Positions 32,598 to 42,216 of a stretch of 64,000 bases of DNA are shown here, one piece after another. This DNA is from JAXMEQ01 sp046348225 (GTDB lineage Bacteria; Pseudomonadota; Gammaproteobacteria; Burkholderiales; Burkholderiaceae_C), in contig JAXMEQ010000010.1 of the NCBI GenBank assembly GCA_046348225.1, forward strand, positions 62,001 to 126,000. Reading direction: 5' to 3'. A program made the translations under genes and the position numbers. Positions within the stretch are counted from its first letter, which is position 1. The number at the start of each line of letters is the position of its first letter. Under the pieces are notes generated by a model, which was not told the origin of the DNA, made no database searches, and saw only the letters and a list, made by a program, of their open reading frames with translations.

Positions 32598-34040
32598 ATG
32601 CGGCGCCTGTCTGCGCTTGCCTTGGGCGGCTTGCTCGGCCTGCTGGCGGCCTGCGGTGGCGGCGGCGGCGGCGATGTGCCGGCGCCACCCACAGCGCTGC
32701 CGGACACCGAGGTGCCCGACGCCGTGGCCCCGGTCGTGCCCGGCCCGGGCCCTGGCCCTGTCATTCCCGTCGTGGTGCCACCGGATGTACCAGCCCCCGG
32801 CGGCTCTGCAGAATGCAGCGACTCGAACCAGCGCGCCTGGCTGCAGACCTACATGCAGGACCAGTACTTCTGGAACCAGCCTCTGCGCGCGCCGCTGGCC
32901 ACCGCGCCCGATCTCAATGCCTATTTCCGCTCGATGCTGAACCTGCCGCTGGACCGCTACAGCTACACGCAGCGGGCGCAGGCCTTCGAGCAGCTGTACG
33001 CCGAGGGGACCCGCACCGGCTACGGCTACACGCTGGTCTGGACGGACGTTGCGCAAACGCAGCTGCGGGTGCGCTATGTGGAGCCGCGCGGCCCGGCGGC
33101 GGCAGCCGGCTTGCGCCGTGGCGACCGCGTGCTGTCGATTGACGGGCTGGGGCCGCGTGCCATCGCCCAGGGGCAGCTGCCTGCCGTGACTTCGCCGGGC
33201 GTGATCCGGCGCTTCACGGTGGCGGGCGCGGACGGCCAGCAGCGTGACCTGGTGGCGACGTCAGCCAACTTCCCGCTGTCATCCGTCTCGCATGCCACGG
33301 TGTTCGACGTGCCGACCGTACAGGGCACGGCCAGGGTGGCCTACCTGGCGTACCACGAGTTCATCATCGCCAGCGAGAGTGACCTTGACCGCGCCTTCCA
33401 GCAGTTCAACTCCGCGGGTGCTACCGAGCTGGTACTCGACCTGCGCTACAACGGCGGCGGCAGCGTGGTGCTGGCCCGTGGCCTGGCCAGCATGCTGGGC
33501 GGCACCCGGACCGACGGCAAGACGTTTGCCGACATCCGCTTCAACAGCCGCAACGCCGACCGCGACTTTGTCCTGCCCATGACCACCAACATCGGCATCC
33601 TGCCGGGCCCGGTGCTCCGGGGCCTGACGCGAGTGTTCGTCATCACGTCGCCGTCCACCGCGTCGGCCAGCGAACTGGTGATCAATGCACTGCGCCCTTT
33701 CATGCCGGTGGTGCTGGTCGGGGGCACGACATTCGGCAAGCCCTATGGCTTCCAGCCGCGCACATCGTGCGGCATCACCTACAGCGCGGTGAACTTCGAA
33801 ACCCTCAACGCGCTGGGCCAGGGCCGTTACGAGTCGGGCTTTTCGCCAGACTGTGAGGTACCCGACGACCTGGACCGTGAACTGGGCCACCCGCAGGAGG
33901 CGCGGCTGGCTGCCGCCTTGCACCACGTGCGCTTTGGCGTGTGCCCGGCGGCACCTGCGGGCGCCCTGGCCCGCCGCACGCCGGCGCCGCCCGCCACACC
34001 CATCGGCGAAGCCGGCGTACCGCAGATGTGGCTGCAGTGA
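32598..34040 (+). CDS. S41-family peptidase lipoprotein
   Basis: A 480-residue lipoprotein with lipobox LAAC (Cys19), a Gly-rich and Pro-rich linker, a PDZ domain (about 155-205; PAAAAGLRRGDRVLSIDG), and the S41 tail-specific-protease core: ELVLDLRYNGGGSVV (about 275-289), nucleophile Ser in SPSTASASELV (about 351-361), and the Lys base in GGTTFGKPYG (about 374-383). It is anchored in the envelope and should cut C-terminal regions of exported proteins. GTG at 32595 is an alternative start. Its stop is 1 bp from the stop of the converging guaC. Confidence 0.88.
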   Translation: MRRLSALALGGLLGLLAACGGGGGGDVPAPPTALPDTEVPDAVAPVVPGPGPGPVIPVVVPPDVPAPGGSAECSDSNQRAWLQTYMQDQYFWNQPLRAPLATAPDLNAYFRSMLNLPLDRYSYTQRAQAFEQLYAEGTRTGYGYTLVWTDVAQTQLRVRYVEPRGPAAAAGLRRGDRVLSIDGLGPRAIAQGQLPAVTSPGVIRRFTVAGADGQQRDLVATSANFPLSSVSHATVFDVPTVQGTARVAYLAYHEFIIASESDLDRAFQQFNSAGATELVLDLRYNGGGSVVLARGLASMLGGTRTDGKTFADIRFNSRNADRDFVLPMTTNIGILPGPVLRGLTRVFVITSPSTASASELVINALRPFMPVVLVGGTTFGKPYGFQPRTSCGITYSAVNFETLNALGQGRYESGFSPDCEVPDDLDRELGHPQEARLAAALHHVRFGVCPAAPAGALARRTPAPPATPIGEAGVPQMWLQ

Positions 34041-34041
34041 G

Positions 34042-35019
34042 CTACATCAGCAGGTGTTCACCGGCGTTGTCGCCGCCCAGGATGACGTAGTTGACCTTGC
34101 GGATGTCCATCAGCTTGGTGCCGCCGCCATAGCTGATGGAGCTTTGCACGTCCTGCTCCATCTCGGTCAGCGTGTCGGCCAGCCGGCCCTTGATCGGCTC
34201 CAGGATGCGCTTGCCTTCCACGTGCTTGTACTCGCCCTTGTTGAAGTCGCTGGCCGAGCCGTAGTACTCCTTGAACAGCTCGCCATCCAACTCCACCGTC
34301 TTGCCGGGGGACTCTTCATGCCCGGCAAACAGCGAACCGATCATCACCATGGTGGCGCCAAAGCGCACGCTCTTGGCGATGTCGCCATGGCTGCGGATGC
34401 CGCCGTCGGCAATGATGGGCTTGGTCGCCACCCGGGCGCACCACTTGAGCGCGCTCAGTTGCCAGCCGCCGGTGCCAAAGCCGGTCTTGAGCTTGGTGAT
34501 GCAGACCTTGCCCGGGCCCACGCCCACCTTGGTGGCGTCAGCGCCCCAGTTTTCCAGGTCAATCACCGCCTCGGGCGTGGCCACGTTGCCGGCGATCACA
34601 AAGGCCTTGGGCAGCTTGGCCTTGAGGTAGCCAATCATGTTCTTCACGCTGTCGGCGTGGCCGTGGGCGATGTCGATGGTCACGTATTCCGGCGTGATGC
34701 CGGCGGCCACCAGCTGGTCCACCGTGGCGTAGTCGGGCGGCTTGACGCCCAGCGAGATCGAGGCATACACCCCCTTGGCGTGCATGTCCTTCACAAACTG
34801 CACGTTGTCCAGGTCGAACCGGTGCATCACGTAAAAGTAGCCGGCCTGGGCCAGCCAGGTGCAGATGGCTTCGTCCACCACGGTTTTCATGTTCGCCGGC
34901 ACCACCGGCAGGCGGAAGCGCCGTCCGCCCAGCTCCACACTGGCGTCGCACTCCGAGCGGCTTTCCACCCGGCACTTGCGCGGCAGCAGCAAGACGTTGT
35001 CGTAGTCAAAAATTTCCAT
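34042..35019 (-). CDS. guaC: GMP reductase
   Basis: A 325-residue IMPDH/GMPR-family barrel without CBS domains, the length of the GuaC2 type. Conserved pieces are VPANMKTVVDEAIC, the catalytic-Cys loop GVGPGKVCITKLKTGFG (about 161-177), ADGGIRSHGDIAKSV and the flap YYGSASDFNKG. It reduces GMP to IMP with NADPH. Start 35019 has GGAGCTTGGC directly upstream. Confidence 0.92.
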   Translation of the reverse strand: MEIFDYDNVLLLPRKCRVESRSECDASVELGGRRFRLPVVPANMKTVVDEAICTWLAQAGYFYVMHRFDLDNVQFVKDMHAKGVYASISLGVKPPDYATVDQLVAAGITPEYVTIDIAHGHADSVKNMIGYLKAKLPKAFVIAGNVATPEAVIDLENWGADATKVGVGPGKVCITKLKTGFGTGGWQLSALKWCARVATKPIIADGGIRSHGDIAKSVRFGATMVMIGSLFAGHEESPGKTVELDGELFKEYYGSASDFNKGEYKHVEGKRILEPIKGRLADTLTEMEQDVQSSISYGGGTKLMDIRKVNYVILGGDNAGEHLLM

Positions 35020-35145
35020 GCCAAGCTCCAGAAGGATCGTTGAGAAACGAGTGAGCGCTTGGATTTCAGCCCGGCACTTTTGTGGCAGGCACAAAAGCAA
35101 ACCGGGCCGCAAAATGCTTGGGCCCGGTGCTTGATTCTAGCCGCG

Positions 35146-35856
35146 TCAGGGTTTGGTGACGCATCTGGATTGCGCCATGACCTGTATACGGCCTTTCGCA
35201 TCTTCCAGCCAGCCCACCACGCGCAGCCGGTCGGCGTTGGTGCCTTCGGGGATCATCATCGGCCGGGTTTCCAGGCGCCGCAGTTGCTCTGATTTTGATA
35301 GCGGCCCACGCATATTCCATGCGGGCTGGAACAGGTTTCGCACCAGATTCCGCTCCACCGCCGTGCCTTCGGTGCCGGCCGGAATGGTTTCCACCAATGC
35401 CAGCCAGGCCGTCCAGGGGCCGCCAGTGCCGGGCTTGACCTCGATGGCGGTGCCGATGTAGTTGTTGAAGGGCAGGCCATGCGCCACCCGCAGGCGCGCT
35501 GCGGTGCCCTGTGCGCGCTGGCGCAGGCTGTCGGCCTGCAGCGGGACGGCGCGGCCCAGCGCCTGCAGCCGGGCCAGCCCGTCGCGGGTGGCGGCGGCCG
35601 AAAGGGGCGCGTCGTCGCCCCGGCTGCCAGGGACGATCCAGTCCAGCGCCAGCTCGCCCGGGCCGGCGTGGGGCACCGTGGTGTCGGTCCAGCAGGCCGC
35701 GCAGTCGGCGTTGATGAAGCGCTCCAGCAGCGCCACGGGGCGGGGCTGGCCGTCGCTGGCGCAGGACGACTGCGCGTGCGCCGCCGGCACCAGCACCAGG
35801 GCGGCAAGGGAGGTCATGGCGACGGAAAGAAACTGAAAAGGGGCCCGGCAATTCAT
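35146..35856 (-). CDS. Hypothetical exported protein containing a repeat-derived segment
   Basis: A 236-residue protein with a signal peptide (about 1-28, ending AAHAQ) and an early CAACW motif (about 52-56), so it is probably periplasmic. The DUF1223-like start (ERFINADCAACWTD) suggests a thioredoxin-like fold, but I do not recognise it firmly. Residues of about 173-190 are encoded by dispersed-repeat copy D. It follows no operon partner and is divergent from uvrD. Confidence 0.65.
   Translation of the reverse strand: MNCRAPFQFLSVAMTSLAALVLVPAAHAQSSCASDGQPRPVALLERFINADCAACWTDTTVPHAGPGELALDWIVPGSRGDDAPLSAAATRDGLARLQALGRAVPLQADSLRQRAQGTAARLRVAHGLPFNNYIGTAIEVKPGTGGPWTAWLALVETIPAGTEGTAVERNLVRNLFQPAWNMRGPLSKSEQLRRLETRPMMIPEGTNADRLRVVGWLEDAKGRIQVMAQSRCVTKP
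35286..35339 (+). repeat. Dispersed palindromic element, copy D
   Basis: Head GCTCTGATTTTGATAGC (35286-35302) is followed by GGCCCACGCA, seven bases, TGCGGGCTGGAA. CGCA and TGCG can pair. It is in frame inside the exported-protein gene on the minus strand. Confidence 0.8.
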
Positions 35857-35879
35857 TCGCGGCTTTCTACAATGGCTGC

Positions 35880-38207
35880 ATGTTCCCAGAAGTCGCAGCG
35901 CAGTCGCCACTCTTACACAATCTCAATCCCGAGCAGCGCGCTGCGGTTGTTTTGCCCAATGAACACGCGCTCATCCTGGCCGGCGCCGGCTCGGGCAAGA
36001 CCCGGGTGCTGACCACCCGCATCGCCTGGCTGCTGCAAACCGGCGAGGTCTCGCCCGGTGGCCTGATGGCCGTGACCTTTACCAACAAGGCGGCGAAGGA
36101 AATGATGACACGCCTGGGCGCCATGCTGCCGGTGAACGTGCGCGGCATGTGGATCGGCACCTTCCATGGCCTGTGCAACCGCTTTCTGCGCGCGCACTAC
36201 AAGCTGGCCAACCTGCCACAGGCCTTCCAGATCCTGGACACGCAGGACCAGCTCAGCGCCATCAAGCGGCTCATGAAGGCTCACAACGTGGATGACGAGC
36301 GCTTTCCGGCCAAGCAGACGCAGTGGTTCATTGGCGGCTGCAAGGAAGACGGCCTGCGCCCCAATATGGTGGAGGTGCGCGACGAGGAGACCCGCCGCAA
36401 GGTGGAGATCTACCAGCTCTATGAAGACCAATGCCAGCGCGAAGGCGTGGTGGACTTTGGCGAGCTGATGCTGCGCAGCTACGAGCTGCTGCGCGACAAC
36501 GACCCGATTCGCGAGCATTACCAGAGGCGCTTTCGCCACATCCTGGTGGACGAGTTCCAGGACACCAACAAGCTGCAGTACGCCTGGCTCAAGATGTTTG
36601 CCGGCGCCCACAACAGCCTGTTTGCGGTGGGCGACGACGACCAGAGCATTTATGCCTTCCGTGGCGCGCGGGTGGGCAACATGGCCGACTTTGTGCGCGA
36701 GTTCAGCGTGCGCCACCAGATCAAGCTGGAGCAGAACTACCGCAGCTACAGCAACATCCTCGATTCAGCCAACCACCTGATTGCCCACAACAAGGGGCGC
36801 CTGGGCAAGAACCTGCGCACCGACCAGGGTCCTGGCGAGCCGGTGCGCGTGTACGAAGCCACCAGCGACTTTGCCGAGGCGCAATGGATGGTGGAGGAAA
36901 TGCGCCACCTGGTGCGCGACAACGGCACCGAGCCCGGCCTGCCGCGCAAGGAGATTGCGGTGCTGTACCGCAGCAACGCGCAGAGCCGGGTGATTGAAAC
37001 CGCGCTGTTCAACGCCGCCGTGCCCTACCGCGTGTATGGCGGCCTGCGGTTTTTTGAACGGGCCGAAATCAAGCATGCACTGGCCTACCTGCGGCTGCTG
37101 GAGAACCCCAACGACGACACCAGCTTCCTGCGGGTGGTCAACTTTCCGCCGCGCGGCATTGGCGCGCGCAGCATCGAGCAACTGCAGGACGCCGCGCGCG
37201 CCGCCGGTTGCTCGCTGCACGACGCGGTGAGCGCCACCAGCGGCAAGGCCGGTGCCAACCTGGGCGCCTTTGTGGCCAAGCTGGACGTGCTGCGTGAGCA
37301 GACGCAGCAGATGACGCTGCGCGAAATCATCGAGCTGGTGCTGCAGCACAGCGGCCTGGTGGAGCACTACAAGGCCGAGCGCGAAGGCGCCGACCGCATC
37401 GAGAACCTGGAAGAACTGGTCAACGCGGCCGAAAGCTTTGTGATGCAGGAAGGCTTTGGCCGCGAGGCCGTGGCCCTGCCGGTGGACGAGCTCGTGGACG
37501 TGCAGGCGCCCGCGCCTGACGCGGAAACCGGCGAAACCCTGAGCCCGCTGGCGGCCTTCCTGACGCACGCGGCGCTGGAGTCGGGCGACAACCAGGCCCA
37601 GGCCGGGCAGGACGCGGTGCAGCTCATGACGGTGCATTCCGCCAAGGGGCTGGAGTTTGACGCGGTGTTCATTACCGGGCTGGAAGAGGGCCTGTTCCCG
37701 CACGAAAACTCGATGAACGACTTTGACGGGCTGGAAGAAGAGCGCCGCCTGATGTATGTGGCCATCACCCGCGCCCGCAAGCGGCTGTACCTGAGCCATT
37801 CGCAAACCCGCATGCTGCACGGCCAGACGCGCTACAACATCAAGAGCCGCTTTTTCGACGAGCTCCCCGAAGCCGCGCTGAAATGGATCACGCCCCGGAA
37901 CCAGGGCTTTGCCAGCCCCTTCGGTGGCGCTATGAATTCAGGAGCGCCTTACGCAGGCGGGGCGCGGGCTGGAGGCTACTTTGGCCGTGAAGCCGAGTCG
38001 TTTGCCAGCCCCCCGGTGCCGCCGCAGAAAGCCGCTCCCGCGCACGGCCTGCGCACCGGCATGCAGGTGTTTCACACCAAGTTTGGCGAGGGCGCCGTGC
38101 TGTCGATCGAAGGGCAGGGCGACGATGCGCGGGCCCAGGTCAAGTTCGCGCGCCACGGCATCAAGTGGCTGGCGCTGAGTGTGGCCAAGCTGACGCCGGT
38201 GACCTGA
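35880..38207 (+). CDS. uvrD: UvrD/PcrA-type DNA helicase
   Basis: A 775-residue SF1A helicase: Q motif LNPEQRAAV, Walker A AGAGSGKT (about 38-45), LVDEFQDTN (about 222-230), VGDDDQSIYAFRGA, motif V VHSAKGLEFDAVF and motif VI VAITRARKRLYL. The C-terminal FGEGAVLSIEGQGDDARAQV region is the UvrD-like Tudor domain. It unwinds 3'-5' in nucleotide-excision and mismatch repair. Residues of about 684-703, in the flexible linker before the Tudor domain, come from dispersed-repeat copy F. The stop overlaps the IclR gene start (TGATG). Confidence 0.93.
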   Translation: MFPEVAAQSPLLHNLNPEQRAAVVLPNEHALILAGAGSGKTRVLTTRIAWLLQTGEVSPGGLMAVTFTNKAAKEMMTRLGAMLPVNVRGMWIGTFHGLCNRFLRAHYKLANLPQAFQILDTQDQLSAIKRLMKAHNVDDERFPAKQTQWFIGGCKEDGLRPNMVEVRDEETRRKVEIYQLYEDQCQREGVVDFGELMLRSYELLRDNDPIREHYQRRFRHILVDEFQDTNKLQYAWLKMFAGAHNSLFAVGDDDQSIYAFRGARVGNMADFVREFSVRHQIKLEQNYRSYSNILDSANHLIAHNKGRLGKNLRTDQGPGEPVRVYEATSDFAEAQWMVEEMRHLVRDNGTEPGLPRKEIAVLYRSNAQSRVIETALFNAAVPYRVYGGLRFFERAEIKHALAYLRLLENPNDDTSFLRVVNFPPRGIGARSIEQLQDAARAAGCSLHDAVSATSGKAGANLGAFVAKLDVLREQTQQMTLREIIELVLQHSGLVEHYKAEREGADRIENLEELVNAAESFVMQEGFGREAVALPVDELVDVQAPAPDAETGETLSPLAAFLTHAALESGDNQAQAGQDAVQLMTVHSAKGLEFDAVFITGLEEGLFPHENSMNDFDGLEEERRLMYVAITRARKRLYLSHSQTRMLHGQTRYNIKSRFFDELPEAALKWITPRNQGFASPFGGAMNSGAPYAGGARAGGYFGREAESFASPPVPPQKAAPAHGLRTGMQVFHTKFGEGAVLSIEGQGDDARAQVKFARHGIKWLALSVAKLTPVT
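37929..37985 (+). repeat. Dispersed palindromic element, copy F
   Basis: Head GCTATGAATTCAGGAGC (37929-37945), tail GCCTTACGCA, then about seven bases, GCGCGGGCTGGAGG. It is fully inside uvrD and in frame, encoding AMNSGAPYAGGARAGGYF. Confidence 0.75.
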
Positions 38208-39004
38208 TGCCCAACACGCCCGCCAACGCCAAGCCCGACCGCCATTTCGTCACCGCGCTGGCACGGGGGCTGGACGTGCTCAGTGCCTTCCGTTCGCGCG
38301 ACCGCATGCTGGGCAACCAGGAGCTGGCGCGGCGCTGCGGGCTGCCCAAGTCCACCATCTCGCGGCTGACGTACACGCTGGTCAAGCACGGCTACCTGGA
38401 ACACACGCAGGACGAAGCCGGCAACCCCGGCTACAAGCTGGGCAGTGCGGTGCTGGCGCTGGGCAGCGCGATGATTGCGCGGATGGACATGCGGGCGCTG
38501 GCCCGGCCGCTGATGCAGGACCTGGCCGACCGCAGCGGCGCCATGGTGGCGCTGGGCCTGCGCGACCGCCTCAACATGATCTATGTGGAAGCCTGCCGCA
38601 GCGAAGCGGCGCTCACCCTCAGCCTGAACGTGGGTTCGCGGCTGCCGCTGGCCACCACCGCCATGGGCCGGGCCTACCTGGCGGCCAGCCCGGCGCCGCG
38701 CCGCGCCGAGCTGCTGGCCCGCATCCGCGTGCAGGACGAAGCGGCCTGGCCGCGCATCAGCGCCCGCATGGACGAAGCCCTGTCCGAATACCAGGCGCTG
38801 GGCTGCTGCAGCTCGTTTGGCGAATGGCAGAAAGAGGTGAATGCCGTGGCCGTGGCCTTCCGCCCGCCCGGGGGGCGCGACGTGATGGCCATCAACTGCG
38901 GCGGCCCGGGCTTCAACCTGTCGCGCGACTACCTGCTGGGCGAGGTGCGGGAGCAGCTGCTGCAGATGGCGCAGCAGTTGCAGGGCCCGGGGGGAACTGA
39001 ATAG
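38207..39004 (+). CDS. IclR-family transcriptional regulator
   Basis: A 265-residue regulator: N-terminal winged HTH (about 15-75; ARGLDVLSAFRSRDRMLGNQ then CGLPKSTISRLTYTLVKHGY) and the IclR effector domain with GSRLPLATTAMGRAYLAAS (about 141-159). IclR proteins of this subgroup often govern aromatic or carboxylic-acid catabolism. No obvious target lies next to it. It starts on the uvrD stop (TGATG), an accidental-looking coupling. Confidence 0.9.
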   Translation: MPNTPANAKPDRHFVTALARGLDVLSAFRSRDRMLGNQELARRCGLPKSTISRLTYTLVKHGYLEHTQDEAGNPGYKLGSAVLALGSAMIARMDMRALARPLMQDLADRSGAMVALGLRDRLNMIYVEACRSEAALTLSLNVGSRLPLATTAMGRAYLAASPAPRRAELLARIRVQDEAAWPRISARMDEALSEYQALGCCSSFGEWQKEVNAVAVAFRPPGGRDVMAINCGGPGFNLSRDYLLGEVREQLLQMAQQLQGPGGTE

Positions 39005-39128
39005 CGTTTTTTGAATCCATGCAAAGGTCTGCCGCGTTTGTAGGGTGTGCGGCCCCCGGGTTGACGCTGCCACCGGCGGCGCTGACACTGCGGCCAGCAC
39101 CCACCCCGTTGACCCTCAGGAGATCACC

Positions 39129-39602
39129 ATGACATTCAAACACCTGCTGCTGGCGCTGGCCGCCGCTGCCACCCTGGCCCAGGCCGCCGACACCCCTGGC
39201 AGCAACCCCAGCGCACCGCCGCCGCCGAGCGTGGCCGATCGCCTGGCCAGCGCCCGCAAGGCCATTGAAGTGAAGGACTGGAACGGCGCGCTGTCGCAGC
39301 TGGAAACCGCTGCGCGCGCCGAGCCGCGCAATGCCGAGGTGCACAACCTGCTGGGCTACAGCTACCGCAAGCAGGCCACGCCCAACCTGGCCAAGGCCTT
39401 CGAGCACTACAACACCGCACTGCGGCTGGACCCCAGGCACAAGGGCGCGCACGAATACATCGGCGAGGCCTACCTCATGGACAAGAAGCCCGCCGAGGCC
39501 GAAAAGCACCTGGCCCAGCTGGAAAGCATCTGCGGCAACAAGACCTGCCCGGAATACGCCGACCTGGCCAAGGCCATTGCGGACTACAAGGCCCGCAACT
39601 AG
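39129..39602 (+). CDS. Exported TPR protein
   Basis: A 157-residue protein with a signal peptide (about 1-19, ending AQA), a Pro-rich spacer, and about three tetratricopeptide units between residues 35 and 130 (ASARKAIEVKDWNGALSQLE, then HNLLGYSYRKQ and KAFEHYNTALRLDP). TPR proteins mediate protein contacts, here in the periplasm. CAGGAGATCACC precedes the ATG. Partner unknown. Confidence 0.8.
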   Translation: MTFKHLLLALAAAATLAQAADTPGSNPSAPPPPSVADRLASARKAIEVKDWNGALSQLETAARAEPRNAEVHNLLGYSYRKQATPNLAKAFEHYNTALRLDPRHKGAHEYIGEAYLMDKKPAEAEKHLAQLESICGNKTCPEYADLAKAIADYKARN

Positions 39603-39608
39603 GCGTCC

Positions 39609-40361
39609 TCAGCGTGGCGCCGCCGGGTGCGCCGTGGGAGGCTTTTCTTCCATGTAGCCCCGGCCGTCCTTCACACCCTTCTTGCCGGCAATCTGCCAGG
39701 CGGTACGCTGGTCCACCAGCCGGGCCAGGAATTCGAGCTCCTCGTCGGTGTGGTTGATGGCGCCCGCCGGCGTGAGGAACTTGCCCCCGCGGGGTTCCAC
39801 TTCACCCCAGAAGGCCTGGTGGTAGTCGGCCTGGCTCACGGCGCGGTCGGGGCCGGCGCCCATGTCCACCGTGCCGTAGCAGTTGCAGAAATAGCTGCGG
39901 TAGCTCTGCGCCGGAAAGACTTCGGTGTACACGCCCGTGCCGCGGATGCCGGCAGTGAGCGTGGGCGTGACGATCTGGCGGCTGGTGCCCTTGCCCCAGA
40001 CACTGGCCACCGCGCCGGTGATCATGCGCAGCACGGCCACGGTGTTGAGCGAGGCGCCGCGCTCCACCGTCAGGCGGGAGTTCTGCCGCACCTGGAACGA
40101 CGAATTGCCGATCACGAACACCAGGTTGGCGCCGGGCCCGGTTTCGATCGAGTCCCCGCTCTGGATGACCTGCTGCGGCCGCAACCGCCCGCCGTTGATG
40201 AGCGCATCACCCAATAGCTCGACGATGTTGCTGCGCTGCTGGGCCACGGCGGCGCCGTAGCCGCCCATGGCCGTCCAGGCGGCGGCCGCCTGCAGGAAGC
40301 TGCGCCGCTGGAACCACAGGACTTCCTGTTCGGTGCGGCCCTCAAGGGTGTGCTGGGTCAT
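39609..40361 (-). CDS. FecR-domain protein with Tat-type signal
   Basis: A 250-residue protein. QRRSFLQAAAAW (18-29) is a twin-arginine signal. The mature part begins with a FecR-like beta domain (GDSIETGPGANLVFVIGNSS, then FQVRQNSRLTVERG and TLTAGIRGTGVYTEV), and a short Cys-containing segment YFCNCYGTVDMG follows (about 155-166). FecR domains outside iron signalling are often cell-surface or periplasmic ligand-binding modules. It overlaps the upstream membrane-protein gene by 4 bp. Confidence 0.8.
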   Translation of the reverse strand: MTQHTLEGRTEQEVLWFQRRSFLQAAAAWTAMGGYGAAVAQQRSNIVELLGDALINGGRLRPQQVIQSGDSIETGPGANLVFVIGNSSFQVRQNSRLTVERGASLNTVAVLRMITGAVASVWGKGTSRQIVTPTLTAGIRGTGVYTEVFPAQSYRSYFCNCYGTVDMGAGPDRAVSQADYHQAFWGEVEPRGGKFLTPAGAINHTDEELEFLARLVDQRTAWQIAGKKGVKDGRGYMEEKPPTAHPAAPR

Positions 40362-41152
40362 GGTGTGTCTCCGGGTTGCGAAGGGTCGGGCTCAGCGACA
40401 AAGCTGTCGCGGAAGGTGAAATAGACCGAGGTGAAGAACATGGCCGCCATCAGCAGCGCGGCGGGCACCATGGCCACGCCCACCACCTGCGGGTTGCCGA
40501 TCAGGGCCGCGAAACTGGAAATCACGATGCTGGCAAAGATGAACACCAGCACCCACATCAGCCCGTACAGGGTGAAGGCCTTGAAGTTTTTCATGCAGGC
40601 CACGAAGCTGAAGAACAGGCTCTTGACCGGCGGCACGCCATGCCAGTGCACCAGCGCGGGCGCGTGCCAGAACAGCAGCGACAGCGGAAGGTACAGCGCC
40701 ATGGCCACCCACATGGCGGTCTGGAAGTCGCTGGCCATCACCAGCTCGCGTGTCATTTGCCCGCCCACCAGGTACAGCCGGGCGAACTTGCCGCCGTCGA
40801 ACAGTGCCGAAATGCCCATGATCAGCAGGAAACCCAGGGCGTACAGCGCGCCCAGCACCATCATGGCCTGCAGCCGCTGCTGCCCTGCGCGGAAGGCGGT
40901 GATCAGGATCGACGGCATCGGGAACTTGCCCCGGGTGGCCTCCTGCGTTGCAGCCATCAGGCCCAGCGTGGCTGCCGGCAGCAGGGCGAGCGCGAGCGCG
41001 CTGCCCACCATCGGTACCTGTGTGGCCAGCGACATGATGGCCATGAACATGAAGAAAAGCCCCGACAGCGCCAGCGGCTGGCGGAAGAACGTCTGGATGC
41101 CGAGCTTGACCCATTGGATGCCTGTGCGTGCCGGAACTAGGTGGAGTTTCAT
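40358..41152 (-). CDS. BPSS1780-type integral membrane protein
   Basis: A 264-residue polytopic membrane protein with about six hydrophobic segments and the N-terminus MKLHLVPARTGIQWVKLGIQ typical of the BPSS1780 family found in Burkholderiales. No function is known. It is translationally coupled to the FecR-domain gene. Confidence 0.8.
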   Translation of the reverse strand: MKLHLVPARTGIQWVKLGIQTFFRQPLALSGLFFMFMAIMSLATQVPMVGSALALALLPAATLGLMAATQEATRGKFPMPSILITAFRAGQQRLQAMMVLGALYALGFLLIMGISALFDGGKFARLYLVGGQMTRELVMASDFQTAMWVAMALYLPLSLLFWHAPALVHWHGVPPVKSLFFSFVACMKNFKAFTLYGLMWVLVFIFASIVISSFAALIGNPQVVGVAMVPAALLMAAMFFTSVYFTFRDSFVAEPDPSQPGDTP

Positions 41153-41264
41153 TCGATATACATCAGGTGAGTCGGTCTGGAGGCATCAGTCTTGCCCGGG
41201 CAGTATCGCCCGCGGGCACAAGCGTGACAAATTTAACGCCATGGCGTCGGGGCGGCGCGCGTCG

Positions 41265-42215
41265 TCAGGCGTGCACCGGGTGGGCAATGCGCTGGCGCAG
41301 CACCCGCTCGAAGTGCGTCGGGTCATGGGGCTTGAGCATGGACGCCTCGCGCGGCAGATGGAAGTCCCACAGGCGCGAGATCCAGAAGCGCAGGGCGCCG
41401 GCGCGCAGCAGGGCGGGCAGCAGATGGCGCTCGGCCTGCGACAGCGGGCGTACGGCGGCGTAGGCCTGCAGGAAGGCGGCGGCACGGGGCGCGTCGTGGG
41501 CGCCGGTGGGCAGGTCCACGCACCAATCGTTCAGGCACACGGCCAGGTCAAACAGCCAGCTGTCCACGCCCGCGAAATAAAAGTCAAAAAAGCCGGTGAG
41601 CTGCTCGCCGTCAAACATCACGTTGTCGCGGAACAGGTCGGCATGCACCGGGCCGCAGGGCAGCGCCGCGTAGGCCGAGCTGGCGGCCACATGGTTCTGG
41701 AAGGCCAGCTCGCTCTTGAGCAGCGCGGCCTGGGGCGCGTCCAGGTAGGGCAGCACCACCGGCACGGTGTCGTTCCACCAGGGCAGGCCGCGCAGGTTGG
41801 GCTGGCTGCGGTTGAAGTCGCGGCCGGCCAGGTGCATGCGCGCGAGCATTGCGCCCACTGCGGCGCAGTGCACGGGCGTGGGTGCCAGCTGGCTTTTGCC
41901 GCGCAGGCGGTTGACCACCGCAGCCGGCTTGCCGCACAGGGAGTGCAGGATGTCGCCGTCGCGGTTGGCGGCCGGGTCGGGCACCGGGATGCCGCGCTGC
42001 GCCAGGTGCTTCATCAGGTGCAGGTAGAACGGCAGTTGCTCAAAGGTCAGCCGCTCGAACAGCGTGAGCACGAATTCGCCCTCGCTGGTGGTGGCAAAGT
42101 AGTTGGTGTTCTCGATGCCGCCCTCGATGCCGCGCAGCACACGCAGCTCGCCCAGGTTCAGGATCGACAGCAGTTCCTGCGCCTGTGCGGCAGAGACTTC
42201 GGTGAAGACAGCCAT
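41265..42215 (-). CDS. thrB: Homoserine kinase, APH-fold type
   Basis: A 316-residue kinase of the aminoglycoside-phosphotransferase fold that serves as homoserine kinase in many proteobacteria (the COG2334 type, not GHMP). GIEGGIENTNYF near the start, the Brenner motif GPVHADLFRDNVMF (about 188-201) with catalytic Asp, and the metal Asp in GFFDFYFAG are visible. It phosphorylates L-homoserine for threonine synthesis. It is 1 bp after the DUF2782 gene. Confidence 0.9.
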   Translation of the reverse strand: MAVFTEVSAAQAQELLSILNLGELRVLRGIEGGIENTNYFATTSEGEFVLTLFERLTFEQLPFYLHLMKHLAQRGIPVPDPAANRDGDILHSLCGKPAAVVNRLRGKSQLAPTPVHCAAVGAMLARMHLAGRDFNRSQPNLRGLPWWNDTVPVVLPYLDAPQAALLKSELAFQNHVAASSAYAALPCGPVHADLFRDNVMFDGEQLTGFFDFYFAGVDSWLFDLAVCLNDWCVDLPTGAHDAPRAAAFLQAYAAVRPLSQAERHLLPALLRAGALRFWISRLWDFHLPREASMLKPHDPTHFERVLRQRIAHPVHA

Positions 42216-42216
42216 G

